NCBI GenBank assembly: GCA_934654515.1
Contig: CAKUGA010000012.1
Coordinates: forward strand, 1 to 33,315
Reading direction: 5' to 3'
Source: an uncultured Collinsella sp.
GTDB taxonomy: Bacteria; Actinomycetota; Coriobacteriia; Coriobacteriales; Coriobacteriaceae
DNA: 33,315 nucleotides
How positions within the stretch are numbered: the stretch's first letter is position 1; each line of letters starts with the position of its first letter. Below, in pieces: positions 6,708 to 13,658 of the stretch. The notes beneath the pieces were generated by a model. The model was given only the letters and a program-made list of their open reading frames with translations. It searched no databases and was not told where the DNA came from. The position numbers and the translations under genes were made by a program.

Positions 6708-8078
6708 ATGGACCAGCGTTCCGTACGCGATATTCTTACCGGTAAAACCTACTTTATCCGCACCTTTGGCTGCCAGATGAATCAGCACGACTCTGAGCGC
6801 GTGAGCGGTCTGCTCGATTCGTATGGCTGCCTCATGGCGCTCGATCCCGCGCATGCCGATATCGTTGTCTTCATGACGTGTTGTGTGCGCGAGGCTGCCG
6901 ATACTCGTCTATACGGACAGTGCAATTCCTGTAAGAGCCTGCCGCCTTCGCCTTCTGGCAAACGCGTGGTTGCCGTCGGTGGCTGTATCGCCCAGCGCGA
7001 CGGCGAGGGTCTGCTTACCAACGTCGATAACGTTAACGTCATTTTCGGCACGCATTCCATTGCGCATGTGGCGGAACTTATCGCCGAGGCGTTCCTTGAT
7101 GGTAAGCGTCATATCCGCACCAATGAGCATGAGGATACGGACGCCATGAGCATGCCGTGGCATCGCGAGACCCAGTATCACGCCTGGGTGCCCATCATGA
7201 CGGGCTGCAATAATTTTTGCACCTATTGCATCGTGCCGTACGTGCGCGGTCGCGAAAAGAGCCGCCCCTTCGAGGAGATTGTCGACGAGGTGACCGGTTT
7301 GGTGCGCCAGGGCGTGCGTGAGATTACGCTGCTGGGCCAAAACGTTAACTCATATGGTCGCGATCTGTTTGGCAAGCCGCGTTTTGCCGATCTGCTGCGT
7401 GCCGTGGGCGATACGGGCGTGGAGCGCATCTTCTTTACGTCTTCGCATCCCAAGGACCTGTTGCCCGAGACCATCGACGCTATGGCCGAGACGCCTGCCG
7501 TTATGCCGCAGCTGCACTTGGCCGTCCAGTCCGGTTCGACGCGGATCCTCAAAGAGATGAATCGCCGTTATACACGCGAGGACTATCTGGGCCTTGTCGA
7601 TCGCATTCGCAACCGCATGCCCGATATCGCGCTCTCGACCGACATTATCGTTGGCTTCCCGGGCGAGACTGAAGAAGACTTTGAGCAGACGCTCTCGCTT
7701 GCCGAGACGGTCCGCTATGCTCAGGCCTATACCTTCATCTATTCCAAGCGTGCCGGTACCCCGGCCGCCGAGATTGACGATCCTACGCCGCATGAGGTTA
7801 TTCTCGAGCGTTTCAATCGCCTGGTTAAGGTTATCGAGACCACGGCACACGAGTATAACCAGGGCGAGCTTCATACTGTGGTTCCCGCGCTCATTGAGGG
7901 AACGAGTAAAAAGAACGATGCGGTCCTGCTGGGCAAGAGTCCCAAGAATCAGACCGTGCATGCGCCTATCCCTGAGGGTTACAGCATTGATCAGCTTGTT
8001 GGCAAGATCGTTGATGTTGACGTTGACGTTGCCAAGACCTGGTATTTGTCCGGTTCCGTTGTGGGCGAGCCGCGCTAA
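6708..8078 (+). CDS. miaB: tRNA-2-methylthio-N6-dimethylallyladenosine synthase MiaB
   Basis: A radical-SAM methylthiotransferase of 456 residues that adds the 2-methylthio group to i6A37 in tRNAs reading UNN codons. The N-terminal auxiliary cluster cysteines are C22 (TFGCQMN), C58 (MTCCVRE) and C93 (GGCIAQ). The radical-SAM CxxxCxxC is C167, C171 and C174 in GCNNFCTYCIVP. A C-terminal TRAM domain follows after residue 380. Of two close ATGs, 6708 is preferred because TTAGGA (6693-6698) is too near 6702. The stop shares one base with the miaA start (TAATG), so the consecutive enzymes of the ms2i6A pathway are translationally coupled. Confidence 0.94.
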   Translation: MDQRSVRDILTGKTYFIRTFGCQMNQHDSERVSGLLDSYGCLMALDPAHADIVVFMTCCVREAADTRLYGQCNSCKSLPPSPSGKRVVAVGGCIAQRDGEGLLTNVDNVNVIFGTHSIAHVAELIAEAFLDGKRHIRTNEHEDTDAMSMPWHRETQYHAWVPIMTGCNNFCTYCIVPYVRGREKSRPFEEIVDEVTGLVRQGVREITLLGQNVNSYGRDLFGKPRFADLLRAVGDTGVERIFFTSSHPKDLLPETIDAMAETPAVMPQLHLAVQSGSTRILKEMNRRYTREDYLGLVDRIRNRMPDIALSTDIIVGFPGETEEDFEQTLSLAETVRYAQAYTFIYSKRAGTPAAEIDDPTPHEVILERFNRLVKVIETTAHEYNQGELHTVVPALIEGTSKKNDAVLLGKSPKNQTVHAPIPEGYSIDQLVGKIVDVDVDVAKTWYLSGSVVGEPR

Positions 8079-9016
8079 TGGTTTCTCCCGGGGCAGGTCT
8101 TTCCGCCGTTGCGATCGTCGGTCCGACGGCGGTTGGTAAGAGTGATGTTGCCGACCGTTTGGCAGCTCGTCTTTCGTCCGAAGTGCTGTCGTGCGATGCG
8201 ATGCAAATCTATCGCGGCATGGACATCGGTACCGCAAAGATGGCGCCCGATGAGTGCACGGCGCCGCTGCGTCTCGTCGACATTGTAGAGCCGGGCGTGG
8301 CGTATTCTGCTGCGCTTTATCAGGCTGACGCTCGCGCGCATGTTGAACGTCTCCTTGGTTCGGGTTGCCTGCCGGTTTTTTGCGGAGGTACGGGGCTGTA
8401 TCTCAAGGCCGCCCTCGATGAGATGGACTTTCCCTCGGGTGAACTTGAGGACGATCGTCGTGTGGGCTATCAGGAGCTTGCCGAGCGTATTGGCGAGGAA
8501 GAACTGCATGCCTTGCTTGCTGAGCGCGATCCAGAATCAGCTGCTGTTATTCATCCCCATAACGTGCGCCGTGTGATTCGTGCGCTCGAGATGAATGATG
8601 ATGGCGTCTCCTATGCGCAGCAAAAGTCGCAGTTTAGTGTTCCGCACGAGCATTATCATGCCCTATGGTTTGGTCTGACGCGTAATCGCGAGGTGCTCTA
8701 CGAGCGCATTAACCAGCGCGTCGATCTGATGTTTGAGCAGGGTCTTGTCGATGAGGTCCGCGGTCTTATGGGCCAGGGGCTGGGAGATGCCCTGACGTCG
8801 ATGCAGGCAATTGGCTATAAAGAGATCATTGATGCTTTCAATGGCGTGATGAGCATGGATGAGGCTCGCGAACTCATTAAGATGCGTTCGCGTCGTTATG
8901 CCAAGCGTCAGCTTTCGTGGTTTAAGCGCGATGACCGTATCGCGTGGTTTGATATGGATGAATTGACGATCGATGAGGTCGTTGAGGATATCCTGCATCG
9001 TATTGAGGCTGCCTAA
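8078..9016 (+). CDS. miaA: tRNA dimethylallyltransferase MiaA
   Basis: A 312-residue enzyme that transfers the dimethylallyl group to N6 of A37, the step before MiaB. Visible: P-loop GPTAVGKS (15-22), the SCDAMQIYRGMDIGTAK block that binds tRNA and substrate, and the central KSQFSVP and LVDEVRGLMGQGL blocks. The late AIGYKEII and KMRSRRYAKRQLSWFKRD motifs near the C-terminus are typical. Length is normal. It overlaps miaB and hflX by one base on each side (TAATG at both junctions). No hfq gene lies between miaA and hflX, unlike in proteobacteria. Confidence 0.94.
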   Translation: MVSPGAGLSAVAIVGPTAVGKSDVADRLAARLSSEVLSCDAMQIYRGMDIGTAKMAPDECTAPLRLVDIVEPGVAYSAALYQADARAHVERLLGSGCLPVFCGGTGLYLKAALDEMDFPSGELEDDRRVGYQELAERIGEEELHALLAERDPESAAVIHPHNVRRVIRALEMNDDGVSYAQQKSQFSVPHEHYHALWFGLTRNREVLYERINQRVDLMFEQGLVDEVRGLMGQGLGDALTSMQAIGYKEIIDAFNGVMSMDEARELIKMRSRRYAKRQLSWFKRDDRIAWFDMDELTIDEVVEDILHRIEAA

Positions 9017-10305
9017 TGGCCCGTTTCCCCCTTGTTCCCACGGCACCCGAGCCCGAGCGTGCCATTTTAGTTGGTGTTGAGTGGCGCGACAATGCATGGC
9101 CGCTCGATCGCTCGCTTGATGAACTGGAGCGTCTTGCCCACACAGCTGGTGCCCAGTGCGTGGCACGCTTGTCGCAGCGTTTGGTAAAGCCGTATCCTAA
9201 ATCGTTTATCGGTTCCGGTAAGGTTGAAGAGCTGTGCGGCCTGGTGCATCGCATGGATGCCGATGTCGTTATTTTTGACGACGACCTGACCCCCTCGCAG
9301 CAATCCTATTTGGAGAAAGCCGTGGGCGAGCCGGTAAAGATTATCGATCGTACAGCACTGATCCTGGATATCTTTGGCCTGCATGCTCAGACGCGTGAGG
9401 GACGCCTGCAGGTACAGCTGGCACAGCTTCAATATTTGTTGCCTCGCCTGCGTGGCATGTGGAGCCATCTCGCCAAGGAGCAGACGCGCGGCGGCATCGG
9501 CTCACGTTTTGGTCAGGGCGAAAGTCAGCTCGAGGTCGACCGTCGCCTCATTCGTAATAAGATCGCTGCGCTTCGCCGTGAGCTCAAGCAGGTTGAACAG
9601 CGTCGCGATGTTCAATCCAAGAGCCGCATTGAGTCACCGGCGTTTCGCGTCGCGTTAGCCGGTTATACCAATGCCGGTAAATCGACGTTGCTCAATCGTC
9701 TGACCGGCTCTACGGTACTTTCGCAGGACAAGCTGTTTGCTACGCTCGACCCTACGACGCGTTCGTATCGCCTGCCCGGCGGCCGCGGCATGACGATTAC
9801 CGATACCGTCGGCTTTATTCAAAAGCTGCCGCATGGTCTGGTCGATGCCTTTAAATCGACGCTGTCCGAGGTGCTGGGTGCCGATCTAATTCTCAAAGTC
9901 GTAGATGCGTCTGATGAGGACTATGAGCGGCAGCTGGAGGCTGTCGACCGCGTGCTTGATGAGATCGACGCCGGAGAGCGTTTAACGCTGACCGTATTCA
10001 ATAAAATCGATCTTCTCGATAGCGTCGATCGATTGAGTTTCCGTCGTCGCTATCCGGAGGCCGTTCTGTTCTCGGCCCAAACGGGCGAGGGGCTCGACGA
10101 TCTCGTCGACCGGATTGCTCGCGAGGCAGCTGCCACCGATGTGTTGCTCTCCGCTGATATCCCGTATCGCGAGGGCGCTCTCATCACGCTGGTGCATGAG
10201 CAGGGAACCCTTCTGCATGAGGAATATCTCGAGGACGGCGTTCGCATTGTGGCGAAGTTGCCGGCTCGTATTGCACCGCGGCTCGAGCGTTATCGCACCG
10301 AGTAG
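9016..10305 (+). CDS. hflX: Ribosome-associated GTPase HflX
   Basis: A 429-residue HflX, a GTPase that splits stalled or stress-hibernating 70S ribosomes. The N-terminal HflX domain (about 10-190) contains KSFIGSGKVEEL and FDDDLTPSQQ, followed by the coiled region and the RGGIGSRFGQGESQLEVDRR signature (158-177). The G domain has G1 GYTNAGKST (216-224), G3 DTVGF (263-267) and G4 NKID (329-332). It starts within the miaA stop (TAATG) and is the last gene of the rny operon. Its 3' end overlaps the convergent DUF1624 gene by 16 bp, with no terminator visible between them. Confidence 0.94.
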   Translation: MARFPLVPTAPEPERAILVGVEWRDNAWPLDRSLDELERLAHTAGAQCVARLSQRLVKPYPKSFIGSGKVEELCGLVHRMDADVVIFDDDLTPSQQSYLEKAVGEPVKIIDRTALILDIFGLHAQTREGRLQVQLAQLQYLLPRLRGMWSHLAKEQTRGGIGSRFGQGESQLEVDRRLIRNKIAALRRELKQVEQRRDVQSKSRIESPAFRVALAGYTNAGKSTLLNRLTGSTVLSQDKLFATLDPTTRSYRLPGGRGMTITDTVGFIQKLPHGLVDAFKSTLSEVLGADLILKVVDASDEDYERQLEAVDRVLDEIDAGERLTLTVFNKIDLLDSVDRLSFRRRYPEAVLFSAQTGEGLDDLVDRIAREAAATDVLLSADIPYREGALITLVHEQGTLLHEEYLEDGVRIVAKLPARIAPRLERYRTE

Positions 10306-10994
10306 ACGAGCTCCAAAATGCCCAGAATGATGGGCTGATGCAGCAGATAAAAGGGGAGTGCGTGACGTCCAAGGTTGGCGAGCGCCGGCAGGGGGTTGGC
10401 GTAGGCCCAGCTTGGGACGGTCTTATTGATTCCCTGCGCTATGTGCGCGGCGAAGTATCCTGTAAGATACATAAAGATAAACGGGATGATGGGGTAGTAA
10501 TCACCTGAGACAAACCCAGGGCTCGGAAATCCCAGCCACGCCAGGTAGGGGACAGGGTAGGTCGTTTTGGGGATGCTCCAGGTGAGGGCGAACAACACAA
10601 GGCATAGGGGCATGCCCCATCTCGCCGATATCTTCTTAAGGACGGGATCGGTCAACGCCACGATGCCGGTACATGCGGCCATGCAGTAGATGATGCCAAA
10701 ATTAACCGAATCGTCGACTGAGACAAGTGTTGTTGCCAACCAGACGACGAGTGCTGCTAAGGCGTATTTGGCGGCACGTTTGATATTGTTGCGCGAAAGG
10801 GTACACATCCAACCCGCGATAAGCAAAAATACCCAGCTGATGCTGGCGCGCCAGATGTCTTGAAAGACTGACTGGGTAAACCAGGGCATATCCCAGCCGT
10901 ACAGGTAGGCGAGATCGTAGCAAGCGTGAAAACCTGCCATAGAAATCATCGTAAACCCGCGGACGGTATCAAAGATGGTGATGCGTTTTTGCAT
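10290..10994 (-). CDS. DUF1624 membrane protein (heparan-alpha-glucosaminide N-acetyltransferase-like)
   Basis: A 234-residue polytopic membrane protein of the DUF1624 / heparan-alpha-glucosaminide N-acetyltransferase catalytic-domain group. Family features are the N-terminal RITIFDTVRGFTMISMAGFHACYDLAYLYG with the conserved histidine, about seven hydrophobic helices, and LPFYLLHQPIIL near the C-terminus. These proteins are related to acyltransferases that move acetyl groups across membranes; no substrate is known for this one. Its ATG shares a base with the lexA stop (TAATG on the - strand), so it is translationally coupled to lexA and likely rises with it after DNA damage. The 3' end overlaps hflX by 16 bp. 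Confidence 0.8.
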   Translation of the reverse strand: MQKRITIFDTVRGFTMISMAGFHACYDLAYLYGWDMPWFTQSVFQDIWRASISWVFLLIAGWMCTLSRNNIKRAAKYALAALVVWLATTLVSVDDSVNFGIIYCMAACTGIVALTDPVLKKISARWGMPLCLVLFALTWSIPKTTYPVPYLAWLGFPSPGFVSGDYYPIIPFIFMYLTGYFAAHIAQGINKTVPSWAYANPLPALANLGRHALPFYLLHQPIILGILELVYSVR

Positions 10995-11638
10995 TACGAG
11001 AACCGGCGCATTAAACCGACAACTTTACCCAAAATAACGGGGTTCGTCGCATAGATAGGCTCCATAGTGTCGTTCTCGGGCTGCAAGCGCACGCGCCCCT
11101 GCTCCTTGTAGAACGTCTTAACGGTCGCTGAACCATCAATCATGGCCACGACAATTTCGCCGTTCATGGCACTCTTTTGTTCACGGACGATGATGTAATC
11201 GCCATTGAAGATGCCGACATTGATCATTGAGCTCCCATGCACCTCAAGGATAAAGGAACCCTGATCAGTGGCGATTTCGGTCGGGATAGTAAACGTGTCT
11301 TCGATATTCTGCTCGGCCAGAATGGGAATCCCAGCCGCGACGCGACCAACGAGCGGCAGCGAGACCGTTCCGCGAGGTGCGGTGGGCTCGTCAGATTTAG
11401 AAATTGAGACAGAGGAACCATCCTCGTTAAAGAGTTCCAGGGCGCGCGGTTTGGTGGCATCGCGCTTGAGTAGCCCGCGCGCCTCAAGGGCAGAGAGATG
11501 GGCGTGCACGGTGCTGGGGGAGGAAAGGCCCACGGCAGAAGCCATCTCGCGCACGCTGGGCGGATAACCCTTCTCCTGCTGATATTCCTTGATGAAGTCG
11601 TAAATTTGCTGCTGACGCTTGGTAATTTTGCGAGCCAT
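10994..11638 (-). CDS. lexA: SOS repressor LexA
   Basis: A 214-residue LexA. The N-terminal winged helix (about 1-66, with ITKRQQQIYDFIKEY and GYPPSVREMASAVGLSSPSTVHAHL) binds SOS boxes. The C-terminal S24 domain carries the Ala-Gly self-cleavage site (A102-G103 in GRVAAGIPIL), nucleophile S137 in GSSM and general base K174 in ATVKTF. ATG 11638 is chosen because AGAGAGG lies 8 nt upstream and MARKITKRQQQ is the usual family start; the frame stays open 35 codons further up through the promoter. Three LexA-like boxes upstream indicate autoregulation. It forms an operon with the DUF1624 gene and is divergent from the LysM gene. Confidence 0.96.
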   Translation of the reverse strand: MARKITKRQQQIYDFIKEYQQEKGYPPSVREMASAVGLSSPSTVHAHLSALEARGLLKRDATKPRALELFNEDGSSVSISKSDEPTAPRGTVSLPLVGRVAAGIPILAEQNIEDTFTIPTEIATDQGSFILEVHGSSMINVGIFNGDYIIVREQKSAMNGEIVVAMIDGSATVKTFYKEQGRVRLQPENDTMEPIYATNPVILGKVVGLMRRFS

Positions 11639-11661
11639 CAGGGCATCCTCTCTACCCATGT

Positions 11662-11675
11662 CAAACAAATGTTCG
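11662..11675. promoter_or_regulatory. LexA-like box A, nearest lexA
   Basis: CAAACAAATGTTCG matches CGAAC-N4-GTTCG at 9 of the 10 fixed positions. It lies 24 nt upstream of the lexA start codon, a position suited to autorepression. Confidence 0.65.
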
Positions 11676-11683
11676 AATTTTGC

Positions 11684-11711
11684 TTGACAGGAACAACTGT
11701 TCGAAGATAAT
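11684..11711 (+). promoter_or_regulatory. Promoter of the LysM gene with nested LexA box B
   Basis: TTGACA (11684-11689), 16-nt spacer, GATAAT (11706-11711). The spacer contains GGAACAACTGTTCG (11690-11703), matching the LexA box at 9 of 10 fixed positions. This is the same arrangement as at recA. Confidence 0.78.
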
Positions 11712-11717
11712 AATAAC

Positions 11718-11731
11718 CGAACATTCGTTCT
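11718..11731. promoter_or_regulatory. LexA-like box C
   Basis: CGAACATTCGTTCT matches the box at 9 of 10 fixed positions (last G is T). It lies just downstream of the LysM -10 element and upstream of lexA, so it could add to repression in both directions. Confidence 0.68.
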
Positions 11732-11801
11732 CGCGCTAGACATTTTTGTCCGCGCGGCTTGATAAAACTGTTCTCAGCAAAACACGCGAGAGGAGAACAT
11801 G

Positions 11802-12251
11802 ATGAACGCAACGAATATGGTCCAGGGAAACCTCGCCCTTAAGCTCGAGACGCCTGCAGAACCCACTTTTACGGTTGTTCAGGGTGGCCGCTCCGGCATT
11901 CAGCCTTTGACCGTAAAGCCTGCTCGCAATCAGCAGGCTGTAGTCGCGCCGGCCCGCGTTTCCCTGAAGGTTCCGACGATTGTCGCCGTCGCCGTTGCGC
12001 TTACGCTCTTCTTTGTCCTCGCTACGTCGGTCTTTAACGCTCGTTACGCTGCGTATGCCGAGTCCGTTTCCAACATTACCTACGAGACTATTCGCGTTCA
12101 GCCTGGCGATTCTCTTTGGTCGCTTGCCGAGGAATATCCAATCGAAGGCCTTTCCACGCAAGAGACTTCCGACATGATCCGAAACGTCAATCATCTGGAG
12201 CATGGTTCGCTCGCCGCCGGTGCGCATCTTAAGGTTCCCGCTCGTTCGTAA
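11802..12251 (+). CDS. Membrane-anchored LysM protein, probable SOS cell-division inhibitor
   Basis: A 149-residue protein: a charged N-terminal region of about 55 residues, one transmembrane helix (about 57-78), and a LysM peptidoglycan-binding domain (about 95-146, TIRVQPGDSLWSLAEEYP ... LAAGAHLKVP). It is divergent from lexA with a LexA box inside its promoter. The same arrangement and domain set are known for YneA of Bacillus and ChiZ (Rv2719c) of Mycobacterium, SOS-induced proteins that delay division; ChiZ also lies between lexA and nrdR, as here. Sequence similarity outside LysM is not evident, so function rests on context. Two adjacent ATGs (11799, 11802); the second has better spacing from AGGAG (11791-11795). 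Confidence 0.78.
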   Translation: MNATNMVQGNLALKLETPAEPTFTVVQGGRSGIQPLTVKPARNQQAVVAPARVSLKVPTIVAVAVALTLFFVLATSVFNARYAAYAESVSNITYETIRVQPGDSLWSLAEEYPIEGLSTQETSDMIRNVNHLEHGSLAAGAHLKVPARS

Positions 12252-12264
12252 TCATTATCGCGCT

Positions 12265-12308
12265 GCGCATGGTACCCTTGTTATCGTTTAAGAGGAGGTA
12301 CCATGCGC
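12265..12308 (+). promoter_or_regulatory. Inverted repeat enclosing the nrdR start codon
   Basis: GCGCATGGTACC (12265-12276) is the exact reverse complement of GGTACCATGCGC (12297-12308). The right arm contains the nrdR ATG (12303-12305) and the last two bases of its AGAGGAGG ribosome binding site. In the mRNA a 12-bp stem with a 20-nt loop would bury the start codon. There is no T-tract after it, so it is not a normal terminator. Confidence 0.75.
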
Positions 12309-12746
12309 TGTCCCAAATGCGGCAAGGCACATACCCGCGTCGTTGATTCCCGTATGCAGGAGTCAAATAACACCATTAAGCGTCGTCGCGAATGTTGCTC
12401 GTGTAACTACCGCTTTACAACGTTTGAGCGATGTGAAGACCCAATCGAGGTCATTAAGTCAGACGGAACCAAGCAGCGGTTCGATCGCAATAAACTGCTC
12501 GTCGGCTTGATGCGCGCCACCATCAAGCGCGATATCGACACTAAGAAGCTCAATGAGATTATCGACGACATCGAGGTCGAGTTGCGCTCTCGCACGCTGA
12601 CGGCCGTCACGTCCCATGAGTTGGGTGACATGGTGCTCAAGCGCTTGGCCAAGATCGACAAGGTGGCCTACATTCGCTTTGCCTCGGTCTACCGCGATTT
12701 CAAAGATGTCGATGAGTTTCTGCAAGAGCTCGACAAGCTAAGGTGA
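12303..12746 (+). CDS. nrdR: Transcriptional repressor NrdR
   Basis: A 147-residue NrdR, the ATP/dATP-sensing repressor of ribonucleotide reductase genes. It has the N-terminal zinc ribbon (C3, C6, C31, C34, in MRCPKCGK and [17 protein letters not shown]) and the ATP-cone domain from about residue 49 ([20 protein letters not shown]). Length is normal. The ribosome binding site AGAGGAGG is strong, but the start codon lies in an inverted repeat. It follows the LysM gene after 51 nt and precedes dut by 4 nt, so DNA-damage response and nucleotide supply genes are grouped. No reductase genes are in the window. Confidence 0.95.
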   Translation: MRCPKCGKAHTRVVDSRMQESNNTIKRRRECCSCNYRFTTFERCEDPIEVIKSDGTKQRFDRNKLLVGLMRATIKRDIDTKKLNEIIDDIEVELRSRTLTAVTSHELGDMVLKRLAKIDKVAYIRFASVYRDFKDVDEFLQELDKLR

Positions 12747-12750
12747 TTCC

Positions 12751-13194
12751 ATGTCCAACATTACCGTCAACATAAAGCGTCTCGACCCCACCGTCGAGCT
12801 TCCCAAATACGCCCATCCCACCGATGCCGGCTTGGATCTACGCTCCAACGAAGACTGCGTCCTGAAGCCCTTCGAACGCCGTCTGGTGTCTACTGGGCTG
12901 GCCATCGCCCTGCCCGATGGCTACGCCGGCTTCGTCCAGCCCCGCAGTGGCTTGGCCATCAAGCAGGGCCTGTCTATAGTCAACACGCCGGGCCTCATCG
13001 ATGCTCACTATCGAGGCGAGCTTAAGGTCATCCTTATCAACCTGGATCCCTCCAACAACATCCAAATCAACAAAGGCGACCGCATAGCCCAACTCGTCAT
13101 CCAAGAAGTCCCCACGGTCAATCTCATAGAAGTAGAAGAGCTAGACGAAACCGACCGAGGAAAAGGAGGCTTCGGCTCCAGCGGCGTGGCTTAG
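12751..13194 (+). CDS. dut: Deoxyuridine 5'-triphosphate nucleotidohydrolase
   Basis: A 147-residue trimeric-type dUTPase that hydrolyses dUTP to dUMP, keeping uracil out of DNA. All five motifs are present: I DAGLDLRS (25-32), II PRSGLA (64-69), [14 protein letters not shown] (81-91), [11 protein letters not shown] (109-117) and [11 protein letters not shown] (136-145). AAGGTGA precedes ATG 12751, partly inside the nrdR stop region, so it is probably coupled to nrdR. Codon choice in the 3' third is visibly more A-rich than in its neighbours. It is the last gene before a repeat-filled non-coding stretch. Confidence 0.96.
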   Translation: MSNITVNIKRLDPTVELPKYAHPTDAGLDLRSNEDCVLKPFERRLVSTGLAIALPDGYAGFVQPRSGLAIKQGLSIVNTPGLIDAHYRGELKVILINLDPSNNIQINKGDRIAQLVIQEVPTVNLIEVEELDETDRGKGGFGSSGVA

Positions 13195-13282
13195 TCGCAT
13201 AGCTTCTTACGTTCGCTCACCTGTGGGAGAGCCCTATATATCATCCCGTGCTCAAACATTCTCGCGGGGCGCTCGTATCCCT

Positions 13283-13385
13283 CCCGCCCGTCTCTCACAC
13301 ATATCATTCCATGCTCAAACATTCTCGCTTCGCTTCGCTCGCTGCGAAACTGCGCGTGGAACGATATGTGAGAGAGGCGGGCGGG
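13283..13385. repeat. Palindromic element, copy 1
   Basis: 32-nt arms 13283-13314 and 13354-13385 pair at 28 of 32 positions, with a 39-nt loop region containing TCAAACATTCTCGC and tandem CTTCG/CGAAG units. The inner third of the stem (GCATGGAATGATAT type) and the loop are shared, in reverse orientation, with copy 2. The outer stem is different. A partial copy of the left inner part precedes it at about 13236-13265. Confidence 0.8.
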
Positions 13386-13418
13386 CGGCTACTCGCTTGA
13401 AACAATATTTACTTTTCT

Positions 13419-13475
13419 AGTAAGCCGATTCGACAAAGGGGCTGTCCCTTTGTCGAATCGGCTTACTGTATTTAT
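13419..13475. terminator. Perfect 22-bp hairpin, probable bidirectional terminator
   Basis: Arms 13419-13440 and 13446-13467 are perfectly complementary over 22 bp (inner end GACAAAGGG / CCCTTTGTC), loop GCTGT. T-rich sequence follows on the + strand (GTATTTATATTTT) and A-rich sequence precedes it. It lies between convergent dut and the glycosyltransferase gene. The length and perfection exceed what termination needs. Confidence 0.65.
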
Positions 13476-13546
13476 ATTTTCCTGTTTTACCTTTGCAGGT
13501 TCTAATGGAGGGGATACCGAAGTAGCTGCTAGTAAGTAAACGCAGC

Positions 13547-13647
13547 CGCTCTGCCGGAGCCGCCCTTATATCGTTCCACGCGCAGTTTCGCAGCGAAGCG
13601 AGAATGTTTGAGCATGGAATGATATAAGGGCGGCTCCGGCAGAGCGG
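13547..13647. repeat. Palindromic element, copy 2 (inverted)
   Basis: 36-nt arms 13547-13582 and 13612-13647 pair at 34 of 36 positions around a 29-nt loop. The loop is the reverse complement of the copy 1 loop apart from a 9-nt difference in the number of AAGCG-type units. It ends 11 nt from the stop codon of the - strand glycosyltransferase gene, so it may also terminate that transcript. Confidence 0.8.
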
Positions 13648-13658
13648 CGGACATTCGA

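Larger units (their letters stand above)
13195..13658. other. Non-coding repeat-rich interval between dut and the glycosyltransferase gene
   Basis: 464 nt between convergent genes. It holds a degenerate partial copy (about 13236-13265) and two full copies (13283-13385 and 13547-13647) of a palindromic element, plus a perfect hairpin (13419-13467). The only open frames are short and lie on the repeats; I see no gene. Confidence 0.8.

Noticed and set aside
13223..13420. 65-codon open frame in the repeat interval
   Set aside because: Falls entirely on the palindromic elements.
13195..13658. CRISPR array
   Set aside because: Repeats are inverted, few and unevenly spaced, with no regular spacers; no cas genes in the window.
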